64,000 nucleotides of DNA from Roseomonas xinghualingensis (GTDB lineage: Bacteria; Pseudomonadota; Alphaproteobacteria; Acetobacterales; Acetobacteraceae): NCBI RefSeq assembly GCF_025791835.1, contig NZ_JAOXLP010000012.1, positions 1-64,000 on the forward strand, read 5' to 3'. Shown piece by piece: positions 1-8,916 of this stretch (the stretch's first letter is position 1; every line of letters starts with the position of its first letter). The position numbers and the translations under genes were made by a program. Under the pieces are notes generated by a model. It was not told the origin of the DNA. It saw only the letters and a program-made list of their open reading frames with translations, and did not search any database.

Positions 1-92
1 GCCGCGAACGCGGCAAGCCCGTGCGCACCCTTGCGGAAGTCCACGGGCTCGGTCGCCAGCAGGATGCGCGTGCCCGCCGGGAGCGCAATCAC
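1..92 (-). CDS. tnpB: IS66 TnpB (Orf2) protein, N-terminal fragment at window edge
   Basis: The minus strand from 92 reads VIALPAGTRILLATEPVDFR and then KGAHGLAA. This is the characteristic start of the IS66 Orf2/TnpB accessory protein: a short beta segment, then the LAT-x(3)-D-x-RKG-x(2)-GLA motif. The start is GTG at 92-90 and overlaps the tnpA stop as GTGA, indicating translational coupling. About 30 codons are visible and the gene continues off the left edge. The exact biochemical role of TnpB in IS66 transposition is not settled. Confidence 0.85.
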   Translation of the reverse strand, partial: MIALPAGTRILLATEPVDFRKGAHGLAAFA

Positions 93-535
93 GCCTCCAG
101 TGCCGCGGCCAGCCGTGCCACTGCCGCCACGTCCGCCTCGCCCCCGACGCGCATCACGCGGCCGTTCCGCAGCACCACCTCGATCGTCGCCCCCACCGCC
201 TCCCGCACCGCCGCCGCGACCGGCTCCGGCATGACCACCTCAGCGCTCGGGCCGACGATCAGCGGCACGAGCCGTGGTGGACGTCGGGCTGTCTTGTGCT
301 TCACGGGCCGCCCCTCGGCCTCGCGCCGCCAGCGGTGGATCAGGCTTGGCGAGATCCCGTGCCGCTGCGCCACCTCCAGCACCCGCGCCCCGGGTTCCGC
401 GGCCTCCGCCAGGAACGACGCCTTCTCCTCGGCCGTGTAGTCCCGCCGCGCACCGCGGGTGACGATCTCCACCCGCTCCATCGCTCCAGTGCTAGCACTG
501 GTGCTGGCACTCGTGCTTGCCACCCATCGCGCCAT
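89..535 (-). CDS. tnpA: IS66-family accessory protein TnpA (helix-turn-helix)
   Basis: This is the small first protein of IS66 elements, about 148 residues. The core begins MERVEIVTRGARRDYTAEEK, followed by a Tnp8-type helix-turn-helix (VLEVAQRHGISPSLIHRWRR) that would bind DNA. The C-terminal half carries the IEVVLRNGRVMRV segment typical of this family. I place the start at 535 because GGAGG lies eight bases upstream; that start adds an Ala-Ser-Thr repeat leader made by degenerate 12-base repeats. The alternative start at 481, where homology normally begins, has a poorly spaced ribosome site. The stop overlaps the tnpB start. Confidence 0.85.
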   Translation of the reverse strand: MARWVASTSASTSASTGAMERVEIVTRGARRDYTAEEKASFLAEAAEPGARVLEVAQRHGISPSLIHRWRREAEGRPVKHKTARRPPRLVPLIVGPSAEVVMPEPVAAAVREAVGATIEVVLRNGRVMRVGGEADVAAVARLAAALEA

Positions 536-610
536 CGCCACACCCTCCGCGACGGCATACCTCGCGGGATCAGCTGCGACGTTCAAGAAGGGTGGTCACG
601 CCGCGCTTAC

Positions 611-813
611 CCTTGAGCAGGCTGATGCGCTCCTCGATCGTCGGGAGAGGCTTAGGGGCGGCGGGCTTGGAGCAGCTGTCCAGGGCGGCGATCCTGTGGA
701 AGGGGGCAGGCTGCCGCGGCTTCTATCCCCTGCCCTTCCCATCACGCCAGCACCACTCCTACGGCGGCGATGTCCCGGCGCTGGACGGCCTGGATGAAGG
801 CCCGGGCCTCCTC
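611..813. other. Intergenic DNA beside the IS66 end; possible remnant of an interrupted ORF
   Basis: No gene is recognised here. On the minus strand one frame is open for about 40 codons and runs straight into the IS66 terminal repeat, ending KPLPTIEERISLLKG. This could be the start or middle of a gene cut by the insertion, but it has no identifiable start and no family was recognised. I found no HEPN-like partner for the nucleotidyltransferase that ends at 814. Confidence 0.3.
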
Positions 814-1257
814 TCAGGCCATGCGGACCGGCTGCCCCTGAATCAGCTCGTGCAAATCGGGCTGGTCGCGCCTCCAGTAGTGGAACTCGTCGGCCGTCAG
901 CCCCTGCGGACTAGGTACCGGGATCCCCTCGCAGTCGATGCTTGCCAGCAGATCCGGGCTGACCGGGGTGCGGTCAGCGGGCAGGCCGAGCGGTGACACG
1001 TAGAACCCCTCTGCGTGGAAGGGAACGGCGAGCAAACTCAAGCGTCGGCCCTCGCTGCTGCGCTCGAGGTCCTCGATGAAAACCGCAACCTCCCAGTCGC
1101 TGTCGGGCTTGGCGTTCTCGCGTGCCCGCGCCCCAAAAAGGACCACTGCACCGAGGCGGTTCGGAAAAGCCCCCTCTACGGCTGCACGGAACCGCCGGAG
1201 CATCTCGGCGCCGTCATCGCCGACAATGGACGGCAGGCGGTCCCACGGCGCGCTCAT
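814..1257 (-). CDS. MNT-type nucleotidyltransferase-domain protein
   Basis: The protein has 147 residues and a pol-beta-like minimal nucleotidyltransferase fold. Around residues 38-58 it has VVLFGARARENAKPDSDWEV, matching the G-[SA]-x-ARG...SDxD pattern, with Asp-Ser-Asp partly conserved; the second metal-binding Asp is replaced by Trp-Glu, so catalysis is uncertain. Relatives include MntA antitoxins, which AMPylate HEPN toxins, and aminoglycoside nucleotidyltransferases. No HEPN gene lies beside it; the IS66 end is only about 200 bases downstream and could have removed a partner. The start at 1257 is preferred over the longer Arg-rich extension. It follows the HAD gene by 52 bases on the same strand. 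Confidence 0.6.
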   Translation of the reverse strand: MSAPWDRLPSIVGDDGAEMLRRFRAAVEGAFPNRLGAVVLFGARARENAKPDSDWEVAVFIEDLERSSEGRRLSLLAVPFHAEGFYVSPLGLPADRTPVSPDLLASIDCEGIPVPSPQGLTADEFHYWRRDQPDLHELIQGQPVRMA

Positions 1258-1309
1258 GGAGCCTGCTCGCTCCCAGCTCCGTTCGGTTTCACGACAACGG
1301 AGCGCCGTT

Positions 1310-2041
1310 TCACCACCATCGGTCAATCCACAGCGAAACTGTATCTCCCAGCCGCCGTCTCACCTCCTCACGCTCGCCGCGGGCAAGCAGTGCCGACGGC
1401 CTCCGCAGCCTTGGCACCAACTCGTCGACGCCCTCGAGCCATCGGCATGCCTTGATCCAATTACCGCCGAAAGCTCCGACAACCTGGTCCACATCTTCCT
1501 TGGAAAGTGGCATGACCCCGAGAGCGGCATCGGTGGAACTGAAAAATCGGACCGCTGCTGCGGCATCGCGCACGCTTACCCCATCCAGTGCGTCCGTCCG
1601 GAGTGTCGCTCCCGGCACGAGGTCAGTGTCATCAAGTACGAGCCAGTTGCCGTACTGAGTGGCCGCGTGCTTGCTGAGCCACCTGTGGACGTCCACGCCC
1701 TTATCCGGCGAGCCGTGGCAGAACAACTCGCACGCCCAGTCCGGGTGAAGGATCTCCTCTGGAAGACCTTGCTCGAGCAGCTTCGCGCGCGTCTGGTCGA
1801 GGCCTACTGTGTACCTCCACGAGCTGCAGACGACGAGCTGCACGCCTGTGACTTCGCAGATCCGCGTTACCAGAGCGACCGAAGACGCGTCGAAGACAGC
1901 CTCCCGCCCGATGGCCTCGGAAGCCTCGCAGCGTGGCAGCCCCGTAGCTCTTGCCTGTAGTTCCCGGTTCTGCGGCAGCATCCAGGCCCGTCCAGATAAC
2001 AGCACGCCGTCGATGTCGAGGAAAAGAACGCGGTCCGTCAT
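1310..2041 (-). CDS. HAD-superfamily phosphatase-like protein
   Basis: The protein has 243 residues. Motif I is VLFLDIDGVLL near the N-terminus (the DxD nucleophile and acid/base pair), motif II is VVCSSWR about residue 70, and an acidic motif WLVLDDTD lies about residue 130. The order and spacing match the HAD domain found alone or fused in 'Swiss army knife' RNA-repair proteins, which are predicted phosphatases acting on nucleic-acid ends or small phosphoesters. The C-terminal 70 residues are not recognised. The start at 2041 puts the DxD motif near the N-terminus as usual; the upstream extension is Ala-Pro rich. It is probably co-transcribed with the nucleotidyltransferase. The true substrate cannot be told from sequence. 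Confidence 0.65.
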   Translation of the reverse strand: MTDRVLFLDIDGVLLSGRAWMLPQNRELQARATGLPRCEASEAIGREAVFDASSVALVTRICEVTGVQLVVCSSWRYTVGLDQTRAKLLEQGLPEEILHPDWACELFCHGSPDKGVDVHRWLSKHAATQYGNWLVLDDTDLVPGATLRTDALDGVSVRDAAAAVRFFSSTDAALGVMPLSKEDVDQVVGAFGGNWIKACRWLEGVDELVPRLRRPSALLARGEREEVRRRLGDTVSLWIDRWW

Positions 2042-2159
2042 CGTGCAGGTGCTCTCCGCAGCCGCAGGAGGCAGTTCCGCGAGCACTGATCGCGCAGGCG
2101 GCGCCAATCGGCTTGCGGCAGCCGTTCGCCCTGGGACACCGCGCCCATTGTCAACACGC

Positions 2160-2381
2160 TCACCGGCGCAGCCGTCGAAGCTCTACCAAGGCGACACCGT
2201 AGTAGGCCGCTCCAGCAGCCCCGGATGCCGTGCCCAGCGCTCCGATCGCCCAGGTTGTGAGGGTGGCGACCATCAAGAGGCCAGAAGGAAGGTCGGCGCT
2301 CAGAGACCGCAAAGCAGCTACGACGACGGTGACGCCTCCCAGGATGCCTGCCGCGGTGGCTGATAGGGCACGAAGGGTCAT
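2160..2381 (-). CDS. small predicted membrane protein
   Basis: The protein has 73 residues and two hydrophobic stretches, roughly GILGGVTVVVAAL and LLMVATLTTWAIGALG running on through an Ala/Gly-rich segment. It ends in a basic Arg-Arg-Leu-Arg-Arg tail that would stay cytoplasmic. I do not recognise a family. It lies in the same minus-strand group as the HAD protein, 118 bases upstream of it. The start at 2381 has only a distant GGGAG; a GTG at 2426 is the alternative. Confidence 0.45.
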   Translation of the reverse strand: MTLRALSATAAGILGGVTVVVAALRSLSADLPSGLLMVATLTTWAIGALGTASGAAGAAYYGVALVELRRLRR

Positions 2382-2472
2382 AGGCTGACTTCGACTCCCG
2401 AGCACGCGAGAGCCACGCGGGGCCACTTGCCGGGGCGGGGGGCATCGCTGGAATCCCAGGCGCCCGGAACCA

Positions 2473-2994
2473 TCAGATAGGCCTCCCGCTCGTCCGTAGC
2501 CGCATGTACGCGGCCAGATGCCGGCCGACGAACTCCTTTACCTCGCGTGGAAGGCGGCGTGGTGGCGTCACGCCGAGGTGTCGGGCAGCCTTGTAGGCCC
2601 GGAGCCATTCACGGTCGGCGACCGGATCCGCAACGCGCCGCGGTGCCGCGTCGATGTCATCGGCGTCCTGGCTGAGAAGAAGGTCGTATGCCTCCCAGGC
2701 TTCCTCGCCTTCATCGGGGATGGCAGCGAGTTCGATCTGGCGGCCCAATTCGTAAATGCGCCCGCTCCTCGTCCGTGCTCGGCCCGCGGCTGCGTTGAGT
2801 TCCTCAATCTCTGTGGAAGACATCCAGGAGAGGCCCCCGGTTGTGGGATGCATGGTGGCGTAGCCGTAAAGGATGTCGGTGCCGTTCCAGAGAGGCACGA
2901 TGCACCAGGGGTCCATTCTCGCCGTAGGGGCCTTATCCGCGAGAACCAGGGCCACCCTCTCGGCTTGAGGAGCCCGCCCGGCCACTTGCTGCAT
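2473..2994 (-). CDS. hypothetical protein
   Basis: The protein has 173 residues (147 if it starts at the ATG at 2916, where the compact sequence MDPWCIVPLWNGTD begins). No family was recognised. It has no signal peptide or membrane segment. A central segment, GRARTRSGRIYELG, looks like a beta hairpin, followed by an acidic stretch (PDEGEEAWEAYDLLLSQDADD) and a basic helical C-terminus (LPREVKEFVGRHLAAYMRL). The longer start overlaps the upstream gene by about 60 bases; the 2916 start leaves 16 bases between them. Its place between a ribbon-helix-helix-like ORF and a small membrane protein suggests an accessory module, but no function can be stated. Confidence 0.5.
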   Translation of the reverse strand: MQQVAGRAPQAERVALVLADKAPTARMDPWCIVPLWNGTDILYGYATMHPTTGGLSWMSSTEIEELNAAAGRARTRSGRIYELGRQIELAAIPDEGEEAWEAYDLLLSQDADDIDAAPRRVADPVADREWLRAYKAARHLGVTPPRRLPREVKEFVGRHLAAYMRLRTSGRPI

Positions 2995-3448
2995 CCTGGT
3001 TGATTAGTCCGCGCGCCAAACCGCGGGCATGCCGTGCCCGCCGACGGTCGGGGACCATGTCCTCCGGGCGTATGAAGAAGAGAGACCCTTGGTCATCTCG
3101 GCACTGCGAGAGAGCCCAGAGTAGTAGGGAGACGTGAGTGCATCGCCACCGGTGCGAGGCCTCTTGGATTTGGTCGATCACGTACCGCGGGACCTCGGCC
3201 CGTAAATTGCCGTCATGGGGCACTGGTTCCCCGGCGGCTGGGATGGCGACAAGGTGGAAGACCGGACCGCGCGGGCGCACCCGGGGAAGGCTTTGGGCTT
3301 CGCCCGGGTGCAGGCCCGTTCCTCCTGCCAAGCGATCGCGCTCCCCGGCAGGGGAGGAAGTCGCCTGAGGTAACCGGCGCTGCCAAAATCGAACTCGGCG
3401 TGGCGCAGGCATGAACGCCCGGCACCCACATCTTATCGTCTCGTCCAT
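2933..3448 (-). CDS. hypothetical protein with ribbon-helix-helix-like C-terminal half
   Basis: The start at 3448 has a clear ribosome site (GGAGG seven bases upstream), giving 171 residues. The N-terminal half is Arg/Pro rich and unrecognised. From about residue 80 the pattern NLRAEVPRYVIDQI, then EASHRWRCTHVSLLLWAL, looks like the strand-helix-helix of a CopG/Arc-type DNA-binding domain, followed by FIRPEDMVPDRRRAR. An internal GTG at 3223 behind GGGGAA would make a compact protein of about 96 residues containing only this part, and may be the real product. It is divergent from the XRE gene at 3628 with AACCGGTT repeats between them. The fold is my reading of the pattern, not a database result. 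Confidence 0.4.
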   Translation of the reverse strand: MDETIRCGCRAFMPAPRRVRFWQRRLPQATSSPAGERDRLAGGTGLHPGEAQSLPRVRPRGPVFHLVAIPAAGEPVPHDGNLRAEVPRYVIDQIQEASHRWRCTHVSLLLWALSQCRDDQGSLFFIRPEDMVPDRRRARHARGLARGLINQDAASGRAGSSSREGGPGSRG

Positions 3449-3502
3449 GTGTGTGCCTCCGACTGATTGAACACCAAGGATATCCTTGCCTCGATCATCA
3501 AC

Positions 3503-3529
3503 AACCGGTTAACCGGTTTTTATAACCGG
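3503..3529. promoter_or_regulatory. AACCGGTT operator-like repeats
   Basis: Two adjacent copies of the palindrome AACCGGTT (3503-3510 and 3511-3518) are followed after five bases by a third AACCGG half (3524-3529). The cluster sits in the 180-base gap between the divergent gene starting at 3448 and the XRE regulator starting at 3628. That is where an autoregulatory operator would be expected. A TTGACA hexamer occurs at 3588-3593 on the plus strand, but without a convincing -10. Confidence 0.5.
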
Positions 3530-3627
3530 CACAAGCACCATCAAAAGCCGCAAGGAAAACTCTGATCTGGCGCTCGAACGACAAATGTTGACAAAGGTAC
3601 GACCATCGACGCTCGGCACGGTCACAC

Positions 3628-3960
3628 ATGTTCCGCTCACCCCGTCTTCTCGTTGCCGCCCGAGCCATCGCGGGCATGAGCCAAGCAGAACTCGCCACGG
3701 ACGCGGGGATCGCGCTCAGCGTTCTGCAAGCCATCGAGCAGGGGCGTTCCGATCCGAAGATATCGACGGTTCTAGCTTTGCTGGACGCCCTCAAGGCTCG
3801 TGGCGTCGAACTCGTGCCGGAGACTGAGCGCGTCGCCGGGGGGGTCTTCGTTCTGAAGGGTAGCGACGCCGAGAGGCGCTGGGCACCCGCCCGGCCAGCA
3901 GGTCCCCTGCCCAATGCCGGTTCCAAATTCGGTGCGGGTGGCGGCGATCAAGCAGGCTGA
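3628..3960 (+). CDS. XRE-family helix-turn-helix transcriptional regulator
   Basis: The protein has 110 residues. The Cro/CI-type helix-turn-helix occupies about residues 6-60: LLVAARAIAGMSQAELATDA, then the recognition helix region (GIALSVLQAIEQGRSDPK), then STVLALLDALKARGVEL. The domain normally dimerises and binds palindromic operators. The tail after residue 75 is Gly/Pro rich and unrecognised. The gene is divergent from the minus-strand accessory group, and the AACCGGTT repeats in the shared upstream DNA are the obvious candidate target. It could be a simple repressor of its neighbours or a solitary remnant; no toxin of the HipA or RelE type is adjacent on its own strand. Confidence 0.75.
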   Translation: MFRSPRLLVAARAIAGMSQAELATDAGIALSVLQAIEQGRSDPKISTVLALLDALKARGVELVPETERVAGGVFVLKGSDAERRWAPARPAGPLPNAGSKFGAGGGDQAG

Positions 3961-4400
3961 GGTGAAAGCGGTCAGCTGAATGGCTGATCAAAGGCCTTTG
4001 CAGATCCAATTCTCAGATCCTCCACGCTGGACGTATCCGTCCTGAGGAGGCTGTGTAGGAAGCGCGGAAAGCGTAAAAGAAAGCCGCCACAACAAGTTAC
4101 GACGGCCTTCCTACGGGTCCTAAGTGACCTTGTGTGGACGGCCCCTTCGACGCAAGTGAGATGTGACGTTCTGGCGCCGCGGTCGGGTGCGGTCATGTGT
4201 CCGGCCTGTTGACGCGGTCCTCATGGCCGCTGGCCCTGATGCAGTCCGCGGCCCGGCTCCCAATCAGTTTGTCGCGCTCTGGGCGCAAGACACTTACCGG
4301 GTTGTGCCAGGCCCCGGGCTCGACCGGTGCACCATCACGTCGCCATCACCCTCGCTACCCCAGCGGTCGCGGCGATGGCCGGTGGGGATCTCTCACGGCC
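3961..4400. other. non-coding stretch, no gene recognised
   Basis: About 440 bases lie between the XRE gene and the IS110 remnant. Open frames exist on both strands, but none has a plausible start together with a recognisable product. Given the adjacent broken insertion sequences this is probably degraded mobile-element DNA, though no terminal repeat could be identified. Confidence 0.5.
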
Positions 4401-4718
4401 TCACGCCGTGGTGGCCTGAACCGTGGCCGAGGCTCGATAGGTCCCGCCCCTGGTCAGCAAGGCCCACACGATACGAGCTGTCTTGTTGGCTTGTGCCACG
4501 GCGACGAGCGTGGCGGGGCGGCGATCCAGCAGCCCCTTGAGCCAGCTGGCCTCTGGGACTGACCGGGTTCTGGCATGGCGGATCACCGCGGTAGCACCCA
4601 GTACGAGCAGACGACGCAGGGTACGATCTCCCTGCTTGGAGATGCCGCCCTGCCGTTCCTTGCCGCCGCTGAAGTTCTGCCGGGGCACCAGCCCGATCCA
4701 GGCCGCAAGGGGAGACCT
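4401..4718 (-). pseudogene. IS110-family transposase, C-terminal remnant
   Basis: About 105 codons remain of the C-terminal (transposase_20, IS116/IS110/IS902) domain. The frame reads SPLAAWIGLVPRQNFSGGKE, followed by RQGGISKQGDRTLRRLLVLG, the hallmark G-x-S-KQGD-x-xLRRLLV segment with the catalytic-domain serine. It ends in the usual basic helix and a stop at 4401. The whole RuvC-like N-terminal domain with the DEDD residues is missing: the frame loses similarity near 4720, about 125 bases before the IS5-type transposase gene. The fragment cannot be active. Confidence 0.85.
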
Positions 4719-4844
4719 CGAATTACTCGGCGTTTCGCAGCCCCCAGGACAGGATCATCGCCTCAGGCTGTGACGTGCCCCTGCTGACCCGGCTGGGTCA
4801 CCGGCTTTGGGCGGCGGTTGCCGCTTTTCGTGGGCGCTGTGGGG

Positions 4845-5920
4845 TTATGCGGGCGCAGCTCGGGTGCTGAGCCAGGCGAGGCGGGTGAAGTTATAGGCGA
4901 GATTGGCGATGCCAATCTTTACCTGCGCGCGGGCCAGGCCAATGGTGCGGACGAACAGCCGCATGCGGTGCTTCTGCGCGGCGAAAACATGCTCGATGCC
5001 GGAGCGGATCCGGGCGCGTGATGCATTGGCTTTCGCTTGTTGTTCGGAGAGTTGGCGCCGCGGTGGTCTGCGGAACTGGATCCTCTCAGACAGCCCGCGC
5101 CGCTCCAGCACTTCCAGGTTGCGCTTTGTGCGGTAGGCGGTGTCGGCCCAGACGCGGCTGGCCGTGTTACCGGGATCGAGCAGGGCCGGAACGCTGCGGC
5201 TGTCATTTGGGCCGCATCCGTCACCGTCCAGCGGCGGATCAGCCCGTGCCGCCGGTCAATGCCGATGTGGCTCTTGTAGCCGAAGACCGGCACCGCGATC
5301 TGGATGAGCTGGCGCTGATGGCCTTCTGATTTGGGCTTGGCGCTGCCGCGCTTGAGCGTCCACCGGGCATCCCGATCCTTCTGTGCCCGCCTGGCCTCCG
5401 CCCAATGCTCCGGCGTTCCGCCCTCGCGGAGGGTGGCTTTCTCCTCCACCGTGAGCTTCTGGCGCAGTGCCGCGATCAGGGTGGCATCGATGATCTGCCC
5501 GCCCATGGCGAGAAATCCCTTGGCCGCCAGCACCGCATCAAAGCGGCGGAACAGCCCCTCCATGGCACCGGCCTGCTTGAGCTGTTCGCGATAGAGCCAG
5601 ATCGTCTTGGCGTCCGGCACCGACTGGTGCAGAGCAAGGCCCGCAAAGCGCATGAAGGACAGCCGGTCGCGCAGCTGGAATTCTGCCTGCTCATCCGAGA
5701 GGCTGTAGAGCGCCTGCAGCACCAGGATGCGGAACATCATCACCGCATCATAGGGTGGGCGTCCGCCGCGGCTGCGGTCCGACCGCGCCAGTGCCGTATC
5801 CAGCACGGGACGGAAGATCTCGAAATCCACGACGGCCGAGAGCCGCTCCAGCGGGTCACCGGCTGCGGAGAGCGCCGCATACCGCTCATCGACATCGAAG
5901 AAGCCAGGCTGCCCCGCCAT
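4845..5920 (-). pseudogene. IS5-family transposase, broken by a single-base frameshift
   Basis: The start at 5920 is set by AGGAGG eight bases upstream; the first frame begins MAGQPGFFDVDERYAALS. It carries the N-terminal domain and the first catalytic Asp (GGQIIDATLI), and runs in good similarity to IRRWTVTDAAQ near 5210. There the coding switches frame: the second frame continues DSRSVPALLDPGNTASRVWA, then ADTAYR (second Asp), then SGIEHVFAAQKHRM (catalytic Glu), and ends at 4845. The break is at a run of three T (5206-5208), where one more base would restore the family sequence. The three DDE residues are therefore split between frames. Terminal repeats were not convincingly identified. 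Confidence 0.85.
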
Positions 5921-6291
5921 TGCCACTGCCTCCTTTGACCAGAGCTAGTGAATCAACTTCGCGCCTCAGCCGCGAGGTTTTTCGAAGTGTCCGATTGGGC
6001 GAGACTAACTGACCAGGTACCGGTCGAGGGCCGCCTGGAGGGCGTCCATTCTGGGGCGAGAGGTGAGCCAGCCTAGCCGCCTTTGGCCTTGTTCAGGCGA
6101 TGCTGACCGCTCTTTGGAGGGCCACCCTTCGCTTTGACGTGGTTATGCCTCGGTGGAGGCTTAATCCCTTTCTCTAAAAGAAGAAGCAGAATGAGAGGTC
6201 GTCCCATAGTAAGGCGACCTCCCGTGAGAAACCTTCGCAGTTAATGAGTACGATTTCGCAGGTTTTGATTTACGGACCACTCACAACAACC
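5921..6291. other. intergenic DNA between IS5 remnant and gyrB
   Basis: About 370 bases. The part nearest the transposase (5921-6010) is probably the rest of the IS, although no terminal repeat pair was found. The remainder holds only the doubtful 44-codon ORF at 6073-6207. No terminator with a U-tract was found directly after gyrB. Confidence 0.5.
6073..6207 (-). CDS. possible small protein (44 residues) downstream of gyrB
   Basis: This ORF is too short for ordinary gene calling. An ATG at 6207 is preceded by GGGAGG about ten bases upstream. The product begins MGRPLILLLLLEKGIKPPPR and continues into a Lys/Gly-rich tail (VKAKGGPPKSG), so it has a short hydrophobic N-terminus and a strongly basic C-terminus. 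It starts 85 bases after gyrB on the same strand. Against it: the Leu-run uses CTT and TTA codons, which are rare in neighbouring genes, and no family is known to me. It may be spurious. Confidence 0.25.
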   Translation of the reverse strand: MGRPLILLLLLEKGIKPPPRHNHVKAKGGPPKSGQHRLNKAKGG

Positions 6292-8808
<2,517 letters not shown>

Positions 8809-8826
8809 TCAGAATCTATCTCCCGC

Positions 8827-8832
8827 AATATA
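8827..8832 (-). promoter_or_regulatory. candidate -10 element upstream of gyrB
   Basis: Read on the minus strand this is TATATT, one mismatch from the sigma-70 -10 consensus, about 80 bases upstream of the gyrB start in the recF-gyrB gap. The -35 region at 17-base spacing (TGGCTT) is weak, so the call is tentative. Confidence 0.3.
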
Positions 8833-8893
8833 AGGATTCCGCGCGCGCGAAGCCATGGGCTGGCGGAAGGTTTCCGTGCCGGCAAACCCAGGA

Positions 8894-8905
8894 TTTCACG
8901 TGAAA
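8894..8905. promoter_or_regulatory. perfect 12-base palindrome TTTCACGTGAAA between recF and gyrB
   Basis: A perfect palindrome lies 11 bases beyond the recF stop and about 145 bases upstream of gyrB. It looks like a dimer-binding operator rather than a terminator, because it has no loop and no T-run. No specific regulator can be named. Confidence 0.35.
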
Positions 8906-8916
8906 AAGTGGCCGGT

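Larger units (their letters stand above)
1..610 (-). mobile_element. IS66-family element, one end plus tnpA and start of tnpB
   Basis: The end of an IS66-like insertion sequence enters from the left edge. The outer boundary is at 610: read on the minus strand from 610 the DNA begins GTAAGCGCGGCGTGACC, which fits the GTAAGCG-type terminal inverted repeat of IS66 elements. Inside lie tnpA (89-535) and the beginning of tnpB, in the usual order and strand. The tnpC transposase gene and the second inverted repeat must lie outside the window, so neither the target duplication nor intactness can be judged. Confidence 0.85.

Noticed and set aside
611..813. HEPN toxin gene paired with the nucleotidyltransferase
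   Set aside because: No frame in this stretch carries the HEPN R-x(4-6)-H motif or a plausible start; the region ends at the IS66 repeat.
5921..6010. Clear IS5 terminal inverted repeats
   Set aside because: Short similar stretches exist near both ends (for example GGACA followed by divergent bases), but no repeat long enough to define the borders.
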